Shown piece after piece: positions 13,385-25,146 of a stretch of 64,000 nt of DNA. The notes under the pieces were generated by a model, which was not told the origin of the DNA, searched no databases, and saw nothing but the letters and a program-made list of their open reading frames with translations. The translations under genes and the position numbers were made by a program. Positions within the stretch are counted from its first letter, which is position 1. Each line of letters opens with the position of its first letter. Source of the DNA: Coptis chinensis (taxonomy: Eukaryota > Streptophyta > Magnoliopsida > Ranunculales > Ranunculaceae); NCBI GenBank assembly GCA_015680905.1, contig CM027377.1, positions 2,876,501 to 2,940,500 of the forward strand, written 5' to 3'.

Positions 13385-14037
13385 AATAATCGGTTCAGCA
13401 CTTGGGCTAATAATCCATCACATTACATTAAAGAGTTGCATTGTCAAATAATGACTACAAAATTAGGGCATTTGACCTACACAACTCCACTAGTCGTCTG
13501 TGAGGTATAAAAAAAGTGCCATGAAGCATTCAGCTATAAAAGCACATTTATGTAGGCATAAGACCAAACTCTAAATTTTTCTTCCAACCCAAAACCGTTG
13601 CACACTTTTGACAAATAATAATCACAAGGAATCAAGTTGATCCATTTTAAGGATTCAGTAAACAAAAAAAGTGGAGCCATTTTAAGGTGTCTGGGTACGG
13701 TAGCAGCAGTACCCCCGTGCAACTCAAAAACAAACCGTATCCAATACATGGATTTAGAAAATTTTACAAGTCAGAAACCAGCCTATGTCTCAAAACTCTA
13801 AAGTGATGATAGATAGCCCTCGAATGGTTTCAAGCCCCCTTCTCTTCTTCTCTCTCTCTCTCTTTCTTACGTCACGTGACTTAGATCTGAAACACTCTCT
13901 CTCTCTCTCATTTACCCTAATATCCAACACTGAAAAACGAGGCCAGAGAATTTTGTTTATTATAAATAATAATTAAATTTAGATTTTATTGATTGATTAA
14001 TAATTAAATTGATTTGATTAATTGAGTTGTGGTAAAG
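13385..14037 (+). promoter_or_regulatory. Promoter and 5' leader of the CCCH gene (segmental duplication copy B)
   Basis: Near copy of 9850-10690. Holds the palindrome GTCACGTGAC at 13871-13880 (G-box core), CT-rich tracts at 13845-13865 and 13895-13909, and ends at the ATG at 14038. A GGTATAAAAAAAG stretch at 13504 is TATA-like but lies far from the ATG. The transcription start is not determined. Confidence 0.6.
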
Positions 14038-17000
14038 ATGAAAGCTGTGACTCGAGAATTTTCGAGCCAGGCTCAATTAAATCTTCCAACAACAACAGCA
14101 ACAATTGCAACTGCAGAAGATGAGGCTATAAAGAGGAATACAGATTGTGTTTATTTTCTTGCTTCACCTTTGACTTGCAAAAAGGTAATTATTTTATTAA
14201 AGATTTGTTTTTTTTTAGATTTTGGAAGTTTAAAATTAAGTTTTAGTGTTTAAAGTATGTAATTTGTTTGATTGTTGAAAGAAAGTATTGAATTAGATGA
14301 AATAGAAAGATCAGATGAATTGGGAACTTTTTGTGACACTTTGAGATCTGTTAATTATTTAATGAATTTGTGAAATTATTACTGTTTTAATTGTTTGACT
14401 GGAGTTTTATTGAACAAAGATATAATCTTTGATCAATTTGAAACATTTTGATTTAGGGAATGATTGGTAAGTGTAAATATATAATTAGTTGATGTCATTA
14501 CTCAGTAGTAGTAACTTTATATTCTTCTTAATTCCTTAAGTTACATTTACAGTTATATTTTTCTCTAAGAAATTGGTGGTTATTGTTTTACGACGTTCTC
14601 ACTTTTGTTCAGTGGCCTATTCATTTAATTGTGTTAGGTACTATCATCTTGTCGATTTTTCTTTAAATTAGTTGGGGACACATACCTTGTAGTTCATGCG
14701 TTTATCCCATGGAAACTGTGTTTTTATCAGTCTTCATTACCAGCCATAAGAATGTATCTGATGCATCTCTCCTTAAACAGGGTGTTGAATGTGAATATCG
14801 CCATAGTGAAGAGGCCAGGATGAACCCCAGGGATTGCTGGTACTGGTTAAATGGTAACTGCTTGAATCCAAAGTGTTCATTCAGGCATCCGGTGAGTCTC
14901 TTAATGTCCTTGTTGAAATGCCTGTTTTGATTATTATTATTGTTTACCATTTTTACTCTCGGTGATATTTTATCAATAACTTCTTCGTCCTACCATTTTC
15001 TCTTCAGCCACTTGATGGTCTGGTAGGAACTCCTGTGGCAACTCCAAAATCATCTCTGCCCCCTTCAATAGCTGCAACATCAACTCAATTGTCAGTTGCC
15101 AATACGTCTGCATATAATCCAGTGAAACAGGGCACTCCATGTTATTACTTCCAGAAAGGACTTTGTTTAAAGGGTGACCGTTGCCCCTTCATGCATGGCC
15201 CACATCCCATTGATCACGTGACTCCACAGCCTCCTACTCCAAAAGTTACTGCAAGTGTTACTGCACCTCAAACTCATAAGAAGCCTCTTTGGGTCCCTGA
15301 GAAGTGTACTCAGCCGAAGAAGGTTCTGCAAGAAAATATCATTATACCATTTGAAGTACCACCTCCCGCAAGATTGCCAGTAAAATCTGTAAAGGCACCA
15401 TTGGAAAATGGTTTTGTAGCTGAGAAAATTGTACCACCTATGTCATTGCATAACGAGCTTCCTAGGTATAAACCAGCTATTGTGTCTTCTATTATCAGTG
15501 GCAACTCTGGAAGTATGACCAACCGTGGTCGCCTAGCTCAACCAGTGGATGATCGCACCTTTCATAATAGTAAAGAGCCTGGCGAATTCCTGGGGGAGGC
15601 CTCTCCTGGTTTCGATGTTCTGGTTGATGATGAACTCCGGAATTCTGGATACTATCAGAAGGAAGATGATTTTGGAAGAATCACAGGCCATGCTGGGAGG
15701 CATTTGAACTCTTTGAATGAAAATGATCACAGTCGCTCCGTAGATTACAATCCTCCTGCTAAATTTGATCGAGAAACTTATAGTGAGACACGTGGCTATG
15801 ACCCATACAGGCGGGCACAAGATCCATATGACTGGGAACCACGCAGGGTATCCTCTGAGAGGGTTATGGATAGGACAGCTGTACCCGACAGGAGGGCATT
15901 ACCAAAAGCCGAGAGCCCTGATGATCTTGATGATGTGGATCTACGCCACCGGCTGTTAAAGCAAAGGAAGACTAATGGGTCAAGATCAGCTGTTAGCCCT
16001 GATTATCGTGGTGATTTTTACAGGAGGGATGATCGCGGCCGCCATGTTGAGGATCAAAGGTACCATGGTCATACTCGCAGGGACTCACGTCATTTACCTC
16101 ATGAAAGCTCAACAAGCAATCGCCTGCAAGGTAGAATATCGCTTCCTGGGAGATCTTCACCAGACAGGATCCGAAATGATACTCACCTAGAGAAGGAAAC
16201 AGAGAGGGGAAGGAGGGCCAGGTTGTCGCCAGGCAGACTGCCATCCTACGCCGGAAGGGCTCACGATAGAATAAAGTGGGGGGTACAAGATGAATTTAAC
16301 ACTGAGGGAAGAAATTTTAGGCCCCCTTTAATCAGAAGAGATGAACTAGACAATGACGACTTTGCTGGTCCGAAAAGCCTGGTGCAACTGAAGAAAGGTA
16401 CAAAAGTGATAGAGAGAGGTGAAGAGCAGCGAACTAGGGGTAAAGATACTTCCTTTGGAGAATGGAAAAATTCAAGGATCGGAAAAGTTGAGGGTCATTC
16501 AGAATTTGAAGGTTCTAGTTCTTTTGAGGGCCCAAAACCTCTAAGAGAGATTTTAAAGAGAAAAAGACGAGAGACAACAGATGTTTCTGGGGATGGCATG
16601 GCTTCTGGGGACAGAGAAGAAAACAATAGGAAAGAGCAGGATGGTGATTCATTAACGGTGGCTTCTGAGAAACAGAGGGTACAACCCTCCGAAAACAAGG
16701 AAGAAGACAATGACCATTCTAACAGTAGTAAAGAAGAACACAGGTTTGCCACTGGAAATGCCAATGGAACAATGGATGATGACGAAGAAGGCCTGATCTC
16801 TGAAGAAGTTGAAGGCCAGCATTATGTTCAAAAAGGAAGTGAGGTTGAGAATGAAGACATGATAATGCTAGACAATGGGGATGACGAAGAGCTAGAAACC
16901 TCTGATCAGAGGTATGCAGATTCTGACTACGAGCAGGTTGACGGAGATTTCAAAACAGAGGAAGAGGGCAACGCAGACCCAGAAGATGAATACTTCGATG

Positions 17001-17050
17001 AAGAAGATGGGGATGACTTTGCAAAGAGAATTGGAGTGATGTTCTCCTAA
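14038..17050 (+). CDS. Zinc finger CCCH domain protein (C3H17-like, ZC3H11A-related)
   Basis: Exons 14038-14184, 14781-14891 and 15008-17050, all phase 0, give 766 residues. Three CCCH fingers: C37-X9-C47-X5-C53-X3-H57 (split by intron 1), C68-X7-C76-X4-C81-X3-H85 (ending at intron 2) and C131-X7-C139-X5-C145-X3-H149. The middle part (about 250-480) is rich in Arg, Asp, Tyr and Ser; the last 150 residues are strongly acidic with Asp/Glu runs and end in KRIGVMFS. The order and spacing match Arabidopsis zinc finger CCCH protein 17 and recall animal ZC3H11A, which is tied to nuclear mRNA export. An RNA-binding nuclear role is inferred. The start is the first ATG in frame at the end of the leader. 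Codons are intact throughout, so it looks functional. Its promoter is duplicated 3.3 kb upstream. Confidence 0.92.
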
Positions 17051-18869
17051 AGGAGAAATAGGAAAGAGTAGGCAGACTTGACTGCTGTTTTCTTTTAACT
17101 TCATTCCTTTTTGTTATGGTTGGTGGCTTTGTTCAAGTAAACATTTTGCTTCTATTTAAAGTATAATCACTATCTGCCTGGTGAGCAGTGTAGCAGATAT
17201 GGTATTCATTGATACAGTAGACATCCTTTTTCCTTGGTAGCCTTTTAGGCTTTTACTTCATAAGATTGAATGAAAGTTTTCCTTGTATCTGTTTGCTATT
17301 TCTATAGCTTTTCAACTTTTATTGAATGTGCCCTGAAGCCCCTGATGAGATAACAACACTGAGAACATGTAGAATGGGAAGATTCATTTACTCGTTGCAG
17401 GCTGTAGAATGCTTGGTACGAACTACGCGGAGTGGGTTAAAAGTGGGCATAGCAAGTTTTTCTCTCGCACAAGTCTCCAGAAGAAGAAATGCCAAATTTC
17501 ATCCAACAACTACATGAACTAAATTTCATCAAACGAATACATGAAGCTTGGTAGTAGCAAAAAAGTTCAAATTTTCTCTAATGGTTGGAATTTCTGTTGA
17601 GGTTTCGGCACTTTCCCGATCAGAGTGTTGGAATGTCCTGCACCTTTCGTGTTGATTAACTGGGAAACGAAAACTTCCATTGGTATTTTCAAACTTTTTG
17701 CCAGAGCCAGTGGATGTGTTCGTGTGTATGGAACAGTCTGCCAACAATTCATCTTACTTGACTCTGGCCTAGAAAGCTTTATTATGCCCAGCCCTGGAGA
17801 ACGGATTTGATCAAGGAAAAAATAAAGAAAAAGGAAAGAAAGTAGAAGTAGCCTCACATAAATTCCATTTTTGTAGAGCCAGACGTTCAAACTGGAGAGT
17901 ATTGAGAATGGCTCAGATGCTAAGTTGGTGTGTGCGTTTTGTCCACGTTGGACTAGGATTGCAAGGGGTATTAAAACCTGAGATGCGAAATTAGAGCAAA
18001 GTGGATGGTTGAAAGCATTGCAGCAAGCCAGAAAAGTACTAGAAAACAAGGTGGTCTTAATAAGACAAGAGCCACAAAGGCAAAACCGTACTCATTTTTC
18101 TTCTCATGTTCTTCTCTTCTCATAGTACAAACTTGTTTTGCTGCTCCTGTTTTTTTGCTTTTTCTACTAATCTTTTGGTGTATAAATCATCCAGATTTTT
18201 GTTGGCAAGGTCAGCTGGATTCCAGGTTATCCCAATTCACCACACCTCTGTCCCCTTTCCCACTTATTTTGTTTTCATGATTATGTTTATGAGATTAGAT
18301 AATGTGATCCGTAACTATTTGCTTTTCATTTAGTGCTTTTGTTTGCTGGAATATCACATCAGAAGGCAAAACTTGGAGTGTGAAAACTCCGGTTAAGCAG
18401 ACCAAAAGAAAAGTCTATGCGTCTAGGATCCTATGATCCTATCAACCAACCAGTATTCCTCCTTTTTTCTTTTAACAAGGACAAAAGAAGTGATATTTCC
18501 TCATCCATAAAGGAAATGTTTACAGCATTGGATGAGGATGACCATATGATCATGATGGAAGAAAATGCGATTTCAATGTACACAAGTCAACATCTGTTAA
18601 TGGTAGAAACACAAATTACCTCACCACATTATCAAAGACGAGCAAGTTTTTGGAAGGATGTCTTATTTTTGTACTATGTGCTTTTCTTGTTGAATGAGAA
18701 ACGAAAAGATGCATGTCTAATTCGTCAGCTTTGGGTTTGTACTGAAATGGATGACTAAATTTTGTTTCTTATATTATAATGTTGTGATCCAATTTCTCAG
18801 AATAATACCTGAAAATTATTAGTTTTTGCTAATTTTTGTGGTGCATTTTGGCATGTCAGGATTTTGAAG
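17051..18869. other. 3' region of the CCCH gene and gap without a supported gene
   Basis: Begins with the presumed 3' UTR (T-rich to about 17320). 17321-18869 contains open frames on both strands, the longest on minus at 17567-18049 and one on plus at 18417-18758. None shows a domain, conserved motif or splice logic that I recognise. The transit-peptide exon(s) of the PnsL3-like gene at 18870 should lie here if that gene is whole, but I could not identify them. Confidence 0.5.
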
Positions 18870-19685
18870 TATGGCAGATATTGAATCAAGAGGAAGCGCT
18901 TCTCGTATAAGGAAATGCGCTTCAGAATTTCTTTCTATCAAGGATTTGATGGATGAAGAGGATTCATGGGAACTTATGGGAAAAGATCTTTGCCTCAAAT
19001 CAACTTTCTTATTTTGTGATATTAAACAAGTTATCTCCCATGCATCAGAAGATAAGAAGAAGTCCTTAACGGAACTAGGGAATCGACTGTTCTACTACAT
19101 ACAAGAGGTACTTAAACGAACCCATGCTGAGTGAGAAACACTCTTTTTACCTCTAGATTAAAACAAATCTTTGAGCGACTGCCATTAGTGCTATCTATCT
19201 ACGTTGCATGCCTGGATGCCAATGCAATGCGCCAAAAGAGAATGCACCTCAATAGTTGTTTTATGCATTCTCCTGCCCTCTGGAATACCAGAGATGCACA
19301 TAACAACTATCTTCTTTACGGAACATAGTCATATGTATGCGAACTAGTATTTATAATCCGAGGTATATCTTCCTGAAGCACATCACATCTGCCTCGTTGT
19401 GACATTATTATTATTATTTAGTATGGTTCAGGTACTAGCTAGGATCATCTTTAATTCGTCTAGTAATTTTCTCGCTGTTATTGATGAATTATTTTCTTTC
19501 TTCTTCCCTTCCAATAATGGTTGAATTTATCAGTTGGATTAAGTTAATTTGTTGTTATGATTCTGCTGCAGTTGGATCATGTCATTAAACTCCAGAACAT
19601 TCCCTTGACCAGAAGCAGATTCAATGATGCAGCTCTTGTTTTACAAGAAATCATAGATATATTGCCCGGAGATATGAGTATATGA
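18870..19685 (+). CDS. PsbQ-like protein, PnsL3-type (lumenal subunit of chloroplast NDH), C-terminal exons
   Basis: Two exons, about 18870-19107 and 19572-19685 (TGA), joined in phase 0, encode 116 visible residues. Blocks such as IRKCASEFLSIKDL, CLKSTFLFCDIKQVIS and LTELGNRLFYYIQE then LDHVIKLQNIPLT match the PsbQ four-helix fold and the C-terminal two thirds of PnsL3, a thylakoid-lumen subunit of the NDH complex in cyclic electron flow. Upstream of MADIE is a TGA in frame, so the exon probably starts at an AG at 18868-18869, completing a codon from an earlier exon. The transit peptide and first helix are not found. Either they lie in diverged exons between 17.1 and 18.8 kb or this is a partial copy. 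The two exons themselves are undamaged. Confidence 0.75.
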
Positions 19686-19860
19686 CCACAAATCACAGGC
19701 TCTGAGAAGCAAATGTGGCAAAAGACTCTGCAAATGAAATATTGATAAATGACAACGGAAAATGTTTATGTAAAATTTAGTAGTTTTTCAATGATGTCTC
19801 CTGTGCCACTGTGCAAGACAAAAATACCTGTACATGTAAATACAGTATACTAACCCCTAA

Positions 19861-20700
19861 GAGCATCTCTAGGTGGAAGCATCATGTGTCAATTTGCCTC
19901 TACCATTTGGAATTTTGGAATAAACCATCTCTAGGTGGGGGCAAATATGGAGGTAAGTGTCTAGCCGCATCCGTAGAAGCAAATTTGCTATTTCGGATGC
20001 CGATGATGATATGTCTTGAAAACACTCTCCACCACTAAACTTTTTTTTGCTCGACTAGAACATCTCCATATATCTACAAATCTAATGTCGCCCATTTCCA
20101 CTTATAATGCCACGTGACACTCCCAATGTTGGATGCTCCAACGGTAAAAAAAAAACATCCGGAATTCTATCTCCATATATCTACACTCATTTCATTTTTC
20201 ATTTTACATACACTCAACACTAGTACTATACTTAAACAACTCAACCATTTCCCATCACACATCAACAAACAACACACACTTTGTCAAAAAATGGATTATG
20301 AGGTGTATGAGTTTTTTCCTCTTCAATCTTCATTTTCGTCTTCTCCAGCAGAAGACTCGGTTGATAGTCTCGATGAGAAATTTGTTAATTTCATTCCTCT
20401 TATCAAGCACAGTTTGGCTGTATTGCATAAGCACAAATGCATGCTCCGAAGGCTCCCCATGGTGGTTCAAAGAAAGATCGAAAAGTGAAGCATGGAAATT
20501 ATGTTTTGACTTTGGAAATCTTGAAGTCCAACTACTCGTCCATCGTCCTATTTTTCCAAAATAGGATTTCAAATGGCGTATGAAAAAACTTTTATTCATT
20601 CACATCTTCAACGATATTCAGACTCATTTGGAGAATTTCGTATCTTGCTCATTTCCACTTTTTCGTAATATTAATTTTGGTATAGCCCAAGAAAATTTAG
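19861..20700 (+). mobile_element. PIF/Harbinger element remnant with N-terminal transposase fragment
   Basis: Left end TAA then GAGCATCTCTAGGTGG at 19861 is typical of PIF/Harbinger terminal repeats and also forms the right end (inverted) of 37492-37943. At about 20283-20690 lies a decayed frame. The plus frame ending VHRPIFPK, then a stop, then DFKWRMKKLLFIHIFNDIQTH resembles the N-terminal part of plant HARBI1-like nucleases (PIF ... F..RF.M...LFL.I...). A second start at 20291 (MDYEVYEFFPLQSS) reads in another frame. The catalytic DDE part is absent. It is truncated and inactive. The right end is not clear. Confidence 0.6.
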
Positions 20701-21019
20701 TTTTGTGGTAATAGCCTTCGTCTCTGTATGACCCCAAATGGAGAAGCTCAACTAGCAGAATGCTTTGTTCATTGGCCAGGTCAAAAGAGTGTCTCACACT
20801 TAGAAACTCTTCAGTTTCTTTTTTCAGTTCTAGTTTCTACAGAGTTTCCTAGTTCCCACAACTCCACAAGGTATAGTTTCCATATTTGTACAGAGTTTTA
20901 ATTTGTGAGACAGTCTTTTCATGTGCCGCTGTACCTTACATGCCTTATATGCAAGTCTCTAAAGGAAAGAAGAATTATTGGTGATTTTGAGGACGTTTCT
21001 GATTCTCTCTAACTTCCTC

Positions 21020-22476
21020 ATGGGCTTCACGGCAAGAAGGAAGAAGTACAGAAGATGTTTGGCAGCTGTTGAAGCTCTTAGCGACGAATTAATTCAGGAG
21101 ATACTCATTAAAGTTCCTCTGAAAAGCCTGTTTATGTCCAAGTGTGTTTGCAAAAGGTGGCAAAATTTGATTTCCGATAAATTTTTCTTTAGTAGAATCG
21201 TAAAAATATACCCTCCTCGCATCAATGGCTTCTTTTATAGGCAGTATAAAGTGCCGTTGTCCAATTACAAGCTTCCTGAAGATTTTGGTGAGCAAACTAA
21301 AGAAGCAGAGGTGAACTTTTGTGATTTTGCTAGGAGTTGTAATGATAGTGATTCCAGTGATATAGGACTAGTAGTAGATACTAGTCTGAGCTTCCTTCAA
21401 TGCTCTATCTGTTAGGGACCTGGGCACACACCCGGAGGCACTCATGGGATAACTAGTACCTTACCCTAAACCCTGTTTGGGCTACATCTTGGCCATGGGT
21501 GTGGGGTTTTCCTAATCCTAAAATGATAGTGATTCCAGTGATATAGGACTAGGTAGATACTGAGTTCCTTCAATGTAATCTTCCCATTTTATCAACCCCC
21601 CTAATGAACTAAAAGACTTTAGTAATCTTATTTTATCAATGTGAAACTATTCCTCTTTTTGGTCCACACACTCTAACACTATGGTTGTCGTTGCCTCTCA
21701 CAATGGGTTGCGAATGAGTAAAAAAGGTTTTGATGATTATTATTACCATCGTTATATCCTCTGCAACCCTTTAACTGAAGAATGGGTGTCCCTACCAAAG
21801 CCCTATTGCAAGCATCGCATCAGTCACTATAGTAGTATAGTGCAACCAATCATGAGTTCAGTTTCATTCGCGTTCTCTTGTCTTGTCATGACAATGCAGA
21901 GTCGCGTGGGAAACACATCGAATTCAAGGTGGTATCCATTATAGGTTATGATGATAATGTGCTCAACGTGGACACATATTCTTCAGAGACAGGAGTGTGG
22001 AAGCAGTCCGAGATACTACATAATCTTTGTGGTTTTTGTCCATTTGGTCAAAATACTATAGGTTTTGACGGCTCATTATGCCTGTGGAATCGATGCCGTA
22101 GGTTATTATGTTTGTATGATTTGAAGGAAAAAGTAGACGTCATATAGAAATTCCCTTAGTTGATAGTATGCGAAGAGGAGCACTGGGGGAATCATCTGGA
22201 TCATTATATTATGCCGAGAGCAGTAGGACTAGTTTCGATGTATGGGTTCTAGTTGATGGAGTTAAATGGTCGTTGAAGCATACGCTAAGTTTTAGATGTA
22301 GGTTTCGTCCATTAACTTTGCATCCTTTAAACTGTAATATTATTTTGGTGATATTATCAGGACGTGGAACGAATAAGGTTTGCTTATATCACGTCGACAA
22401 GAGAACGATTAAAATGATCGACGACTCGATGAAAATAAGTTGTCATCCCCTATTCCCTTCAAGCGTCGCCTCCTAG
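21020..22476 (+). pseudogene. F-box protein pseudogene
   Basis: Starts ATG 21020. The F-box is clear (LSDELIQEILIKVPLKSL then CKRWQNLI, about residues 20-60); it would link a substrate to SCF ubiquitin ligase through SKP1. The frame continues to SFLQCSIC and stops at 21413. A 110-base insertion (about 21413-21521) is flanked by a duplicated stretch (21341-21412 and 21522-21575). Beyond it, F-box-associated (FBA type 1-like) segments lie in different frames: LCNPLTEEWVSLPKPY (from 21681), YSSETGVWKQSE then GFDGSLCLWN (21878-22147) and SFDVWVLVDGVKWSLKHTL to the end at 22476. Stops and frame changes near 21655, 21900 and 22147 show decay; the last could be minor. It lies between the two PsbQ-like genes without overlap. 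Confidence 0.8.
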
Positions 22477-22970
22477 CCTAAGCAAGATTTAGTAAGTTAG
22501 AACTATTTCCCATGATTTTGTTTCAGAGCATGTTTTGATGGGTTAATTATTATTTACCATGGTTGTCCTCTGTTAATGACTTAACAAACTAGTCTGTTGC
22601 GCTTGTACTTGGTATGAATTGTGTTTTTGCTCTTGCTTGGTAATAGTACTACATGAGCAAGGATAGCCGGATACAATTATCGTTGTCTGTGAAATTTTAT
22701 AGCATATTGCCATACGTAAATATTTTCCAGTAATCCACTTTTAATTTTTAGACAACTACTGCTACCATGCTACGACGTTCAGTGTTCACATACAAATGGA
22801 CACAGTATAATAGGATTTATCCAATCCATTGACATCTTCTTTGCTGCCTGTAGGTTTATTTACTATTTTTTTTTTTGCGGATAATCTATTTATTAGAACA
22901 TTATCACAACCAAGAGAGTTTAAAACCACTCAATCCCATTCAGCTGGCCGTTTCACACACCTAGGAAAAG

Positions 22971-23803
22971 ATGGCACTAACAGCAATAGCCTCGCAACTG
23001 TGCCATCCAACTTTCTCTTGCTTTCTCAACCCCTCAAAAATATTGAAGTATATTCCCAAGAACCTTACCCATTCCAATATCATCACTAGAAGAGTAGCAA
23101 CAATAGCAGCTGTGAACACAATTTTGCTAGCAAGAGAAACCATGTTCAACATGGATGTAGCATCTGCATTCGACTTTAGAATGACGGTTCCAGATCAGAC
23201 ACCTGAAGAAGCAGAGGGTACAATCAAAGACCATGCACGAGAACTCTTAGAAGTGAAAGATTTAATCGAATCAGAGCAATGGCGTGACGCACAAAAGGCG
23301 CTTCGCAAGAGCTCATCCTACCTTAAACAAGACATTTACACACTAATACAAGCAAAACCAGGAAGTGAGAGGCCTCCGCTTAGGTTGCTCTACTCCAACC
23401 TTTTCAACAACGTTACTAGAGTAAGTAGCCAAATGTCATACTTGAGTCTAGAGTTTTCTGGATTAAGATCTTAACAGGGTCACTCAGAGGGCAAACAAGC
23501 GATAGTTTTACCCATCTGAAAATATGTTAGCCACGCCGTGTCAGGTGACACTATCTTTCATGTTACTCTGATTGCGCCAGTTAAAGACCAAAATACAGGA
23601 CCCAAAGTCGCGATGCCATTGGCCTCCAATCTTAAAACAATTGATAAATGCACCTCTATTGTTTTTTTCATCTTTTTGTGGTTCTAACATAACTGGAATT
23701 TTTGCAGCTAGATTATGCAGCAAGGAGTAAGGATGTCGTTGGCTGTAAGGAGTCTTTTCAGAACATAGTTGTTTTCCTTGATGACATTTTATCAAAATTA
23801 TAA
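22971..23803 (+). CDS. PsbQ-like protein 3 type, chloroplast lumenal
   Basis: Exon 22971-23420 (150 codons) and exon 23708-23803 (31 codons plus TAA), phase 0, give 181 residues, normal for the family. The first ~60 residues are Ser/Thr-rich with TRRVATIAAVNTILL, fitting a chloroplast transit peptide with a hydrophobic lumen-targeting part. The mature part FDFRMTVPDQTPEEAEG then LLEVKDLIESEQWRDAQKA, SSYLKQDIYTLIQAKPGSE and LDYAARSKDV is the PsbQ-like four-helix domain in the PQL3 form. Related proteins sit with the lumenal side of the chloroplast NDH complex. The start is the first ATG before the transit peptide. No damage was seen. It shares the family, but not close sequence, with the gene at 18870-19685. 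Confidence 0.9.
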
Positions 23804-25146
23804 ACTCATTCTTTCAAGTAAGGGATCCTTTCAAGTAAACTGTTGTGTTACCAATTACTGGCACTTTTCAGATGATACTAACAATTAGTCTCCCAGATTG
23901 ATAATTAAGTATATTATCTTGAAAAGAAATGGAGTTGGAACGGAACCAAAATTAATTCTTATATAATCAAAACCCTTACTAACCGCAGTTGAAACCTCAA
24001 ACTCTTGAGTGGACAAGACATTTCCACTGTCTGAGTTTCAACAAAAGCGACCAACTGTCAAAGATTGCAATATAAGTGTTACTCTCCTTGTGTTTCACTC
24101 TGAACTCTGAACTCATTAGCAAAAGACAGGCATCAAGTAAAAAAAATTTAACACTATTTCCTGCAAGAACTCAAATACTCAAATATTTCTTGAAACTGTT
24201 TGCATTTCAGTATCTTGGTTCCATCAGGAGATTACCAACATGTTTCTGCACTTAATGTCGAAACTGGGTGCGTGTCTACGTACTCAGAAGAGATTGCATT
24301 ACTCGTTTATAAAATTCTGAAGTGCACAAATCGAGGCATAAAATATAACCATCATCTGTTACTGCATAGAAGACTGAAGAGAATTGCAATATATATATAA
24401 TTTAGAATTAAGTATAAAAAGGTCTTGTTCACTGACGTATCGTTTCAGACCCTTCCCTTCCACTTCTTCCTTCCAATGTTTTGCTCAGTAACCGGGAACT
24501 TATTGACACTCACAAAAATCAAGTAAGAGTATGGCTTTAAACTGTTTCTTTCTCAATGACGTCTAAGTTGAAATCCAAAATATTATAGCCTTTCATTGAG
24601 ATAGCATTTTTGAAGTCATTTTCTACAACTCATAGTTCACGGAACCATTCAGGCTGGACAACCCCCCCCCAATTAAAAAAAAACACAAAAACAAAATTAA
24701 ATAAAATAAATAATTCCAAAAACCAAAAAGAAAATGAATGTACACCTCTATTAGACCTATCACAGGAAATGGTTTAGAACAGGCCAACATGAAAATATCA
24801 AAGCATCAATCTCAAGGTTTCCCATCTCATAACCTTATATACAATGATTTAAATATGTACCATAGGTTACAAAAGACTACTCAGAGACGGCAGTAGATCA
24901 CAAGAGGTGAGAGGAACTACTTTTTCTTTTTTATTGCGTGGTACTTCAGTTCAACAACTGGTCAACTTTGGTAACCCAGAGTTGGATACTTATACATCCC
25001 AATTCCCTTGAGACTGGACCCAACTCAGTTGTGTGATATGGTTTCGAGTGTACACGACAGGAAAAGAAATTCTTCTAGCTTCTTCATCTTTAGAGAGAGA
25101 ACTTGACCAAGTTAAACCACCACTACTTAAGCTCAGGAACTCTTTA
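23804..25146. other. Gap between convergent genes
   Basis: No gene supported. Holds the 3' flanks of the PsbQ-like gene (+) and of the SANT/DUF3755 gene (-), a run of ten C at 24661-24670 and an A-rich tract at 24673-24730. Confidence 0.5.

Noticed and set aside
17567..18049. 160-residue minus-strand open frame
   Set aside because: No motif, overlapping open frames on the plus strand and no splice logic; could not be tied to any family.
18417..18758. 113-residue plus-strand open frame upstream of the PnsL3-like exons
   Set aside because: Tested as the missing N-terminal exon; it has no transit-peptide character and no PsbQ-like match.
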